From assembly GCA_018701215.1 (NCBI GenBank), contig JABIWH010000026.1:14769-78768 (forward strand): a stretch of 64,000 nucleotides of DNA, in the 5' to 3' direction. The translations under genes and the position numbers were made by a program. The DNA comes from Rhodospirillaceae bacterium (GTDB lineage Bacteria > Pseudomonadota > Alphaproteobacteria > GCA-2731375). Shown here in pieces: positions 58,026-64,000 of the stretch. Within the stretch, counting starts at the first letter, position 1, and each line of letters opens with the position of its first letter. The notes beneath the pieces were generated by a model. It worked only from the letters and a program-made list of their open reading frames with translations. It made no database searches and was not told where the DNA came from.

Positions 58026-58873
58026 TCAGCGGTAACGCCCGGTTGGCCGGTGTTGCCGGCTGGCCGATTTCCCATTCCCGCTCTCCCCGGCTGCATAATT
58101 TCTGGCTCCAGGAATATGGCATTGATGGCGCCTATCTGCCCCTGGCCATCGCGCCTGACGATTTCGAGCAGGCGGTTCGCACCCTGCCGAAACTTGGCTT
58201 TGCCGGCTGCAATGTCACCATGCCCCACAAGGAAGCTGCCCTGCGCACGGTTGACCGGGTTGACCCGGCGGCCCAGCGCATTGGTGCGGTCAATACCATC
58301 GTTGTCGCCGAAGACGGCAGCCTGGACGGCTCCAACACCGATGCCTTCGGTTTTATTCAGGCCCTCCATGAAGGCGCACCGGACCTGGATGTAACGAAAG
58401 GCCCGGCGGTTCTGATCGGTGCCGGGGGTGCCGCCAAGGCAATAGCCGTGGCGCTGTTGGATGCGGGCGCACCGGAACTGATCGTGCTCAACCGCACCGA
58501 GGCCAGGGCCCAGACATTGGCGCAGGCCTTGGCGGAATCGTTTGCTGGCAAGATCACGGTTGGTTCCTGGGACAGCCGCGCGGCCCAGTTGGCTGATGCC
58601 AATGTATTGGTCAACAGCACCACCCAGGGCATGCAGGGGCAACCGCCGTTGGATCTGGCCCTTGATGACCTGGCCTCTGGTGCGGTGGTCATGGATGCGG
58701 TCTACACACCTTTATTGACGCCTCTTCTGGCAGGGGCCCAGGCGCGGGGCAACCCGGCCGTCGACGGCTTGGGCATGTTGTTGCATCAGGCGCGGCCCGG
58801 TTTTGCCGCTTGGTTCGGGCGGCAACCAGAGGTGGGGCAGGCCTTGCGCGATCATGTTCTGGCGGATCTGTAG
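58016..58873 (+). CDS. aroE: Shikimate dehydrogenase
   Basis: A 285-residue NADPH-dependent enzyme of the shikimate pathway. The substrate site is GWPISHSRSPRLHNFWLQ and NVTMPHKEAALRTVD (catalytic lysine in MPHK). The NADP-binding loop is VLIGAGGAAKAIAVALLDAGAPELIVLNRTEARAQ, and the C-terminal GLGMLLHQARPGFAAWFG is typical. It overlaps maf by 10 bp and is followed by coaE after 11 bp, consistent with a maf-aroE-coaE-dnaQ operon. Confidence 0.96.
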   Translation: MAMISGNARLAGVAGWPISHSRSPRLHNFWLQEYGIDGAYLPLAIAPDDFEQAVRTLPKLGFAGCNVTMPHKEAALRTVDRVDPAAQRIGAVNTIVVAEDGSLDGSNTDAFGFIQALHEGAPDLDVTKGPAVLIGAGGAAKAIAVALLDAGAPELIVLNRTEARAQTLAQALAESFAGKITVGSWDSRAAQLADANVLVNSTTQGMQGQPPLDLALDDLASGAVVMDAVYTPLLTPLLAGAQARGNPAVDGLGMLLHQARPGFAAWFGRQPEVGQALRDHVLADL

Positions 58874-58884
58874 GGAGTATCGTT

Positions 58885-59571
58885 TTGTTCATTCTGGGTT
58901 TGACCGGCTCCATCGGTATGGGCAAATCGGAAACATCAAAGATGTTCCGCCGCCTCGGCGTGCCCGTGTTCGATGCCGACGCCGCCGTGCACGAGCTGTT
59001 GAAAAAGGGCGGCCGGGCGGTGCGCCGGGTTGAAGATACCTTTCCAGGCGTGATCAGGGACGGCGCGGTCGACCGCCCGGCCCTGGGCGCCAAGGTGTTC
59101 GGCAAGCGCGACGAATTGCGCAAGCTGGAAGCCATCCTGCATCCCATGGTGGGCCAGATGCAGCGGGCCTTTCTGGCCGATGCCCAGGCCCGGCGTCTGC
59201 CCTTGGTGGTGCTGGATATTCCGTTGTTGTTTGAAGGCCGGGGCGAAGAACGCTGTGATGCCACCGCCGTGGCCTCGGCGCCCTATTATCTACAGCGCCA
59301 GCGGGTCCTGGCGCGGCCGAATATGACGGCTGAAAAATTCGAGAACATCCGCCGCCAGCAGGTTCCCGACGCGGTCAAGCGCCAACGGGCCGATTTTATC
59401 CTACCCACGGGTCTGGGCCGCCGTTACACCCTGCGCCATGTGGCAAAATTGATCGCGGCGATCGCCGCCCGCCCCGGCCATGCCTGGCCGCCCAAGGGCC
59501 GGCCCCACCGCCGCCCCAACAACCATCCCAGCCGGAGGCCCGTGCATGCGCGAAATCGTATTCGACACTGA
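58885..59571 (+). CDS. coaE: Dephospho-CoA kinase
   Basis: A 228-residue enzyme for the last step of CoA synthesis. I place the start at TTG 58885 because TAGGGAG lies 7 bp upstream and it gives MFILGLTGSIGMGKSETSKMF, with P-loop GSIGMGKS at 8-15. There is no ATG or GTG near this position. It also has FDADAAVHELL, HPMVGQMQRAF and VVLDIPLLFEGRGEERCD. The last 35 residues (PGHAWPPKGRPHRRPNNHPSRRPVHARNRIRH) are a basic tail beyond the normal fold and overlap the dnaQ start by 26 bp. Confidence 0.94.
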   Translation: MFILGLTGSIGMGKSETSKMFRRLGVPVFDADAAVHELLKKGGRAVRRVEDTFPGVIRDGAVDRPALGAKVFGKRDELRKLEAILHPMVGQMQRAFLADAQARRLPLVVLDIPLLFEGRGEERCDATAVASAPYYLQRQRVLARPNMTAEKFENIRRQQVPDAVKRQRADFILPTGLGRRYTLRHVAKLIAAIAARPGHAWPPKGRPHRRPNNHPSRRPVHARNRIRH

Positions 59572-60223
59572 AACCACGGGCCTGGACCCGAACGCCGGCC
59601 ACCGGGTGGTGGAAATCGGCTGTGTTGAGCTGATCAACCACATGCCCACCGGCGAGACCCGGCAATGGTATCTAAACCCACAACGGGACATGCCCGAAGA
59701 AGCCTTCAACGTGCACGGCTTGTCCGAGGATTTTCTCGCTGATAAACCGCTGTTTTCGGTGGTAGTGGAAGAGTTTCTGGCCTTTGTCGATGGCGCCACG
59801 CTGATTGCCCACAACGCCAATTTTGATCTGCGTTTCCTGAATGCGGAACTGGCCGCCGTGGACCGCCCCAACCTGCCGAAAGACAAGGTGCTCGACACCA
59901 TTGCCCTGGCGCGCGGGAAAAATATCGGCGCCGGCCAGCTTAGTCTTAACGCCTTGTGCCGGCGCTTTGATATTGATCTCTCGGTACGGGCAAAACACGG
60001 CGCGCTGCTTGATGCGGAACTATTAGCAGAGGTCTATTTAGAGCTTATCGGCGGCCGCCAGCCGGGTCTGGTTCTGGCCGCTGAAAGCAAGGACCCAAAA
60101 ACCGCCGCGCAGGATGCCGAGCGGCAAACCCGTCCGCCCCGCAGCCATGCCCCCACGGTCGAGGAAGCGGCGGCGCATCAGGCCTTTATCGAAAAGATCG
60201 ACGACCCGATCTGGAAAAAATAG
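59546..60223 (+). CDS. dnaQ: DNA polymerase III epsilon subunit (3'-5' proofreading)
   Basis: A 225-residue DEDDh exonuclease. Exo I is D7-T-E9 (FDTETTGLDP). Exo II lies in LIAHNANFDLRFLNAEL and Exo III in KHGALLDAELLAEVYLEL. The C-terminal tail (RPPRSHAPTVEEAAAHQAFIEKIDDPIWKK) would bind the polymerase alpha subunit. ATG 59546 follows CGGAGG at 8 bp. Convergent with secB (6 bp apart). Confidence 0.96.
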   Translation: MREIVFDTETTGLDPNAGHRVVEIGCVELINHMPTGETRQWYLNPQRDMPEEAFNVHGLSEDFLADKPLFSVVVEEFLAFVDGATLIAHNANFDLRFLNAELAAVDRPNLPKDKVLDTIALARGKNIGAGQLSLNALCRRFDIDLSVRAKHGALLDAELLAEVYLELIGGRQPGLVLAAESKDPKTAAQDAERQTRPPRSHAPTVEEAAAHQAFIEKIDDPIWKK

Positions 60224-60229
60224 CCGAGG

Positions 60230-60760
60230 TTATTCCGTACCGCCGTTGCCGTTGCTGTTACCGCCCTCGCCGCCGGCCCCGTCGGCGGCTGATTGCATAT
60301 ACAGCGCGACGAAATCAATGGGCTCCAACAACAGGGGCGGGAAGCCGCCGTCGCGGGTGGCATCGGCCACGATACGCCGGGCAAAGGGAAACAACAGCCG
60401 CGGGCCTTCGATCAGGCAGGCTTCCTTCAACTGTTGATCAGGCACGTTGTGCATGGTGAAAACACCGGCATAGAGGACCTCCACCACAAAGGCCTTTTTC
60501 TCTGCCTGGCTGGCATGGGCGGTAATGCGCAGCTCCACCTCGAACTGGCTTGGGGCCAGGCCGCGGGCCCCGACATCGACCGAAACCTCGATATTTGGCG
60601 CTGTGCCCTGATTGGCCAGACTGTGCGGTGCCTCTGGATTCTCGAACGACAGATCCTTGACGTATTGGGCATGGACCTGAATATGGGGCGCATCATCCGG
60701 GGTGACGATTTGCCGTGGGCCTTCGGGCGCGCCGCCGGCAGGGTCATTGGTGTCGGTCAT
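60230..60760 (-). CDS. secB: Protein-export chaperone SecB
   Basis: A 176-residue SecB. The core reads IQVHAQYVKDLSFENPEAPHSL, then IEVSVDVGARGLAPSQFEVELRITAHASQAEKKAFVVEVLYAGVFTMHNVP, then LLFPFARRIVADATRDGGFPPLLLEPIDFVALYMQ. The C-terminal tail is glycine/asparagine-rich. SecB holds preproteins unfolded for SecA. ATG 60760 is chosen as it gives the usual polar N-terminus. Its position next to dnaQ and fxsA is typical of the class. Confidence 0.97.
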   Translation of the reverse strand: MTDTNDPAGGAPEGPRQIVTPDDAPHIQVHAQYVKDLSFENPEAPHSLANQGTAPNIEVSVDVGARGLAPSQFEVELRITAHASQAEKKAFVVEVLYAGVFTMHNVPDQQLKEACLIEGPRLLFPFARRIVADATRDGGFPPLLLEPIDFVALYMQSAADGAGGEGGNSNGNGGTE

Positions 60761-60864
60761 CGGGTCTGTCTCACACTGTAATCGTTCGCGAAATCCACTA
60801 AGAAGTTCGCTGTCGGCTTGGCTATCACGTCTATATGCGGGCAGCAAGGGCGCGCGGCTAATCT

Positions 60865-60963
60865 AGAGCAATTTTCAATTAATCGGCGTCGCTCTCGCGA
60901 CTTAAGTAATTGGTTCAATTGCTCGATTCTTAAGAGTCTGAGTGCATTTTCTTCGAATGCACT
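60865..60963. repeat. Dispersed intergenic repeat, copy B (longest)
   Basis: It starts with AGAGCAATTTTCAATTAAT and runs through GTAATTGGTTCAATTGCTC, the two parts being imperfectly complementary. It ends in a perfect hairpin AGTGCATT (60941-60948)/AATGCACT (60956-60963). Its right part matches copy A at 26032-26092 and its left part matches copy C at 30504-30570. It fills the gap between secB and fxsA. Confidence 0.75.
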
Positions 60964-61545
60964 CTAGGTCTTTTCGTCGCCGTCATACTCAATAGGGGCG
61001 GGGCCCCCAGGGGTGCTCTCGGGGCTGATTTCCTGGAAATCGACGTCGATGATGTCGTCCTCGCCTGGCTGGCTGGGCCGGCCTGGATCGTCCGGTCCGC
61101 CGGGCGGCTGCCTTGGATGCCCATGCCGTGGTTCGCCATACCGTGTTTGTTGGGCGCCGGCATGGAAGTTCTGGGCCTGGAATTGTCCGCTGGCGACGAT
61201 GTGCCGGGCCACCAGTCGGCCCAACAGCAATCGGATCGGCGGCATCAGTAACAGGGCGCCGGCCAGATCCGTGACAAAGCCCGGCGTCAATAACAGCGCG
61301 CCGGCGATCAACAGGCACAATCCATCAAACACTTCGCGCAGGGGCATCCGCCCTTCCGCCATATTGTCCTGCGCCCGCCGCAGGGTCGCCAGGCCCTGGC
61401 GGCGCAGCATATAGGTGCCCGCAAAGGCGGTTCCGACCACGATGATCAGGGTCCACCACAAGCCAATAAAGCCGCCGACCTCAATGAAGACGGCGATTTC
61501 AAGCAGCGGAATGGCGATGAACGCCAAAAGAATCACAAAACCCAT
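60964..61545 (-). CDS. fxsA: FxsA-family membrane protein
   Basis: A 193-residue inner-membrane protein. The FxsA core (about 1-125) has four hydrophobic segments with signatures LLEIAVFIEVGGFIGLWWTLIIVVGTAFAGTYMLRRQGLATL and REVFDGLCLLIAGALLLTPGFVTDLAGALLLMPPIR. The tail is hydrophilic and proline/acid-rich. FxsA overproduction lowers F-exclusion of phage T7 in E. coli; its cellular role is unclear. It is divergent from the Tim44-like gene. Confidence 0.92.
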   Translation of the reverse strand: MGFVILLAFIAIPLLEIAVFIEVGGFIGLWWTLIIVVGTAFAGTYMLRRQGLATLRRAQDNMAEGRMPLREVFDGLCLLIAGALLLTPGFVTDLAGALLLMPPIRLLLGRLVARHIVASGQFQAQNFHAGAQQTRYGEPRHGHPRQPPGGPDDPGRPSQPGEDDIIDVDFQEISPESTPGGPAPIEYDGDEKT

Positions 61546-61840
61546 CTCTAAGACACTTGCTCCCTGCCTCGGTGCAGCCTATTTAATACTGTATAGCAGG
61601 CAGCGCCATAGTCCTTTGTCCGGACTTATCGGGGGCAAGTTCGCTGGACACTGCTTGGTCCGCGCCCTAAGGTGTCATACAACGCCAAAAGGGCGTGCTG
61701 TTTGGTTGCTGGTAGCGGGCCGCGACCTAACGGAAAAGATCATCCGGGGCATCTATCGCACCTTCGCGGTGGGCCGTGGTTGGTCTGAGTGGATAGAATA
61801 TCCGAACAGGAACAACGACCCGACAGGACGTACGAATTTC

Positions 61841-62590
61841 ATGGGCGAGGGTCATTTTCTCGATATCATTTTCCTGGCCATGGTGGCGGGCTTCATATTC
61901 TTTCGCCTGCGCGGCGTGCTGGGCCGGCGCACCGGCAATGAGCAGACGCCCCAAGAGCGGCAGCAGGAGCAACAGAGAAAACAAGACGCCAGCCAAGGTG
62001 ATGAGCCGCATGCGGCGAACCAGACTGGCAGCGATGACAACGTTGTCGCCCTGCCTGACCGCGGCCGGCTTGAGCCCGCCCCGGAAAGCAACAATACCAA
62101 GCCGGAAGAAGAGGCCGCCCTGTGGGCCGACGATTCTCCGGTAGGTGCCGGCCTGACAAAAATTAAACTGGCCGACCACCGTTTCGAACCCGCCGTCTTT
62201 ACCGACGGCGCGCGCGGCGCCTACGAAATGATCGTCGATGCCTTTGCCAAGGGCGACCGGGATGCCTTGCGGCCATTGTTGAACGATCAGGTCTATGAAA
62301 ACTTCGTCGGCGCCATTGATGACCGCGAAGACAAGGGCGAAACCCTGGAAACCATGGTTGTTGCCATCAACGCAGCGGAAATCGTTGATGCGGAATTGAA
62401 AGACAAAGTGGCCGAGATCACCATTAAATTTGTCTCGGAAATGGTTTCAGCCGTCCGCGATGAAGACGGTGAAATGCTGCCCGATCAACCGACCGGCACC
62501 CGCGAGGTCACGGATATCTGGACCTTCGCACGGGATACCCGCAACCGCGATCCCAATTGGCAGCTGATCGAAACCCACGGCGAAAACTAA
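61841..62590 (+). CDS. Tim44-like domain protein (TimA)
   Basis: A 249-residue protein with an N-terminal membrane anchor (FLDIIFLAMVAGFIFFRLRGVLGRR), a long glutamine/charged linker (NEQTPQERQQEQQRKQDASQGDE) and a C-terminal Tim44-like domain (AYEMIVDAFAKGDRDALRPLLNDQVYENFVGAIDDREDKGETLETMV to WTFARDTRNRDPNWQLIETH). As I recall, the Caulobacter homologue TimA is linked to envelope/membrane assembly. ATG 61841 is chosen because it opens the anchor. A 295-bp gap with a GTCCGGAC palindrome (61618-61625) precedes it. Confidence 0.9.
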   Translation: MGEGHFLDIIFLAMVAGFIFFRLRGVLGRRTGNEQTPQERQQEQQRKQDASQGDEPHAANQTGSDDNVVALPDRGRLEPAPESNNTKPEEEAALWADDSPVGAGLTKIKLADHRFEPAVFTDGARGAYEMIVDAFAKGDRDALRPLLNDQVYENFVGAIDDREDKGETLETMVVAINAAEIVDAELKDKVAEITIKFVSEMVSAVRDEDGEMLPDQPTGTREVTDIWTFARDTRNRDPNWQLIETHGEN

Positions 62591-62598
62591 TTTAGCAG

Positions 62599-63822
62599 AT
62601 GGCCAAGCCGCCTGTTTCTTTGGGGCGTCTCGCCGTTGCACTAGCCGGGCCGCTGCTCGTTGCCGTGGGGCTCTTGCTGTGGTGGTTGACCCTGCCGGCG
62701 CCATTCGCACCAGAAGATCAAATACTTTATAAACCCGTGCCGTTCAGCGACCTGGATGGCTGGCGGCGGGACAATCATGGCGCTGCCATGGGTGCCTTTC
62801 TGCGCAGCTGCGAGACCTTCGGCAAATGGCCGGGCCAGCGCGCCTTAAGTGGACGGGACGGTATCGCGGGCCTGGCCGATGATTGGTCGAACGCCTGCCG
62901 CGCCGGGGCGGCGGTCGCCGTGGACAAGCCCGGTCAGGCACGGCAATTCTTCGAGGCGCATTTCCAGGCCGTTGCGGTCACCTTTGCCGGCCGCGCCACG
63001 GGCTTGTTCACGGGTTATTACGAACCGTCGTTACGGGGCAGCCGGGAGCGCGGAGCGCCCTATACGACGCCTTTGTATGGCCTGCCGAAGGATTTGATCA
63101 ATGTCGATCTGGGCCAATTCAGTGAAGAGCTGCAAGGCAAGCGTATTGTCGGCCGCCTCCAGGGTCGGCGCCTGACGCCCTATCCTGAACGCCAGGGCAT
63201 CGTGGCCGGTGCCTTGGCCGGGCGCGGCCTGGAAATTGTCTATGTGGACGATCCAGTGGATGCGTTCTTTTTGCAGATCCAGGGTTCGGGCCGGGTCCAG
63301 CTTGGCGACGGCGAGGAAATGCGCCTTGGCTATGCCGGGGGCAATGGCCGGCGCTATTACGCCATTGGCCGGGAGTTGATCAAACGCGGCATTTTAAGCA
63401 AGGAAAACGTCTCCATGCAATCGATCCGCGCCTGGTTGAGCGCCAACCCGCTACAAGGCGAAGAGGTGATGGACCTGAATGCTTCCTATATCTTCTTTCG
63501 CGAACTGCAAGGTACCGGCCCGATCGGCGCCCTGGGCGTGGCCCTGACGCCGGGCCGCTCCATCGCCGTGGACCGCCGCCTGATCCCCCTGGGCATTCCC
63601 GTCTGGTTGCAGGCCAGTCATCCGGCGGCTGATCCTGAACAAGGCGACCGGCCCCTGCACCGCCTGGTGCTGGCGCAGGATACCGGCGGTGCCATCAAGG
63701 GCGGGGTGCGCGGTGATATCTTCTGGGGCCATGGTCCCGCCGCCGCCGCCATCGCCGGGCGCATGAAGAATGCCGGGCAGTGGTTCCTACTTTTACCGAA
63801 GGCGCTCGCTGCAAGGCTGTAA
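62599..63822 (+). CDS. mltA: Membrane-bound lytic murein transglycosylase A
   Basis: A 407-residue murein hydrolase with an N-terminal membrane anchor (LAVALAGPLLVAVGLLLWWLTLPAP). The family domains are FTGYYEPSLRGSRERGAPYTTPLYGLP, DDPVDAFFLQIQGSGRVQL and LAQDTGGAIKGGVRGDIFWGHGPAAAAIAGRMKNAG, where D361 is the catalytic acid. It cleaves glycan strands with formation of 1,6-anhydroMurNAc. It follows the Tim44-like gene by 8 bp, a conserved pairing. Confidence 0.95.
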   Translation: MAKPPVSLGRLAVALAGPLLVAVGLLLWWLTLPAPFAPEDQILYKPVPFSDLDGWRRDNHGAAMGAFLRSCETFGKWPGQRALSGRDGIAGLADDWSNACRAGAAVAVDKPGQARQFFEAHFQAVAVTFAGRATGLFTGYYEPSLRGSRERGAPYTTPLYGLPKDLINVDLGQFSEELQGKRIVGRLQGRRLTPYPERQGIVAGALAGRGLEIVYVDDPVDAFFLQIQGSGRVQLGDGEEMRLGYAGGNGRRYYAIGRELIKRGILSKENVSMQSIRAWLSANPLQGEEVMDLNASYIFFRELQGTGPIGALGVALTPGRSIAVDRRLIPLGIPVWLQASHPAADPEQGDRPLHRLVLAQDTGGAIKGGVRGDIFWGHGPAAAAIAGRMKNAGQWFLLLPKALAARL

Positions 63823-63957
63823 TCTGGCCGCGCGGCTGTTATAAAGCCGTTTGGTGGTGTTAACCCCCATTTCCCAGATGAACTCGTTAATCGATGCCCT
63901 GAGATGGAGATTATGCTATAAGAATCAATATGTTGAGGAGTTGATGGAGTGGTTGGC

Positions 63958-64000
63958 ATGGCACACCCGATGGGTGAATCGAAACGGGACGGACTTCGGG
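63958..64000 (+). CDS. Possible transposase N-terminus (IS1380-like), cut by window end
   Basis: The frame from ATG 63958 reads MAHPMGESKRDGLR and runs off the window. The ESKR(D)GLR string resembles the beginning of IS1380-family transposases as I remember them, but 14 residues cannot prove it. A competing frame starts at ATG 63944, right after GAGGAG. The preceding 135 bp contain a small hairpin (63833-63849) and no gene. Confidence 0.25.
   Translation, partial: MAHPMGESKRDGLR

Noticed and set aside
1..64000. tRNA, rRNA or CRISPR features
   Set aside because: No cloverleaf-like gap sequence, rRNA core sequence or regularly spaced direct repeats were seen while reading the intergenic regions; this was by eye, not by a covariance search.

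Overview
The window reads as an ordinary chromosome segment of an alphaproteobacterium, most likely of the Rhodospirillales type. The evidence is gene order rather than any single gene. It carries DUF3576-leuS-lptE-holA, parB-parA-rsmG-mnmG-mnmE, rho-(SDR)-hemJ-hemH-hemE, then ppsR-maf-aroE-coaE-dnaQ-secB-fxsA-timA-mltA, plus irr next to fabA-fabB-fabI. Coding DNA is GC-rich and densely packed, and AT-rich stretches are confined to intergenic regions. I saw no rRNA, tRNA, CRISPR array or prophage.

Layout. 1-7439: the end of a TauE/SafE permease, a PAS-rich hybrid histidine kinase, an MDR oxidoreductase, a GST, and a compact leftward operon of two DUF1538 membrane proteins with a P-II-like and a CBS protein. 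7608-11290: a tandem-domain CaiB/BaiF protein, an alpha/beta hydrolase and an amidohydrolase. 11285-14465: a leftward iron/oxidative-stress block (Irr, rubrerythrin, Fe-S oxidoreductase, DUF3501) with two Irr-box-like sites. 14827-24860: fabA-fabB-fabI, ggt, a Suv3-type helicase, an S4 protein, fdxA and carD. 25122-31808: an RpoH-type sigma factor, glnE, a second CaiB/BaiF protein and a glycosyltransferase-like protein. 32015-43589: an unknown protein, then the leuS and parAB/mnmEG blocks with two perfect parS sites. 43589-49991: an accessory block. 50087-63822: rho and heme genes, the replication-origin region, and the ppsR-mltA run. The last bases may begin a transposase.

How it fits together. 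The 409-bp gap between hemE and ppsR is the position of the Caulobacter origin. It contains three identical DnaA-box-like 9-mers, an AT-rich tract and four GANTC sites, so I call it oriC. The two parS sites lie 13-15 kb away beside parAB, as expected for an origin-proximal partition centromere. Irr is a heme/iron-responsive regulator, and its likely sites sit upstream of rubrerythrin and the Fe-S oxidoreductase; heme synthesis genes hemE, hemH and hemJ are also in the window.

The most novel signals are: a shared 28-bp operator-like element just upstream of both the hybrid histidine kinase and the DUF1538/P-II/CBS operon; that operon itself, which looks like a nucleotide-gated two-component ion transporter; a dispersed intergenic repeat family (three copies); and a bulged hairpin before a small secreted protein. 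Function statements rest on recognised motifs and remembered family knowledge; no database search was run.
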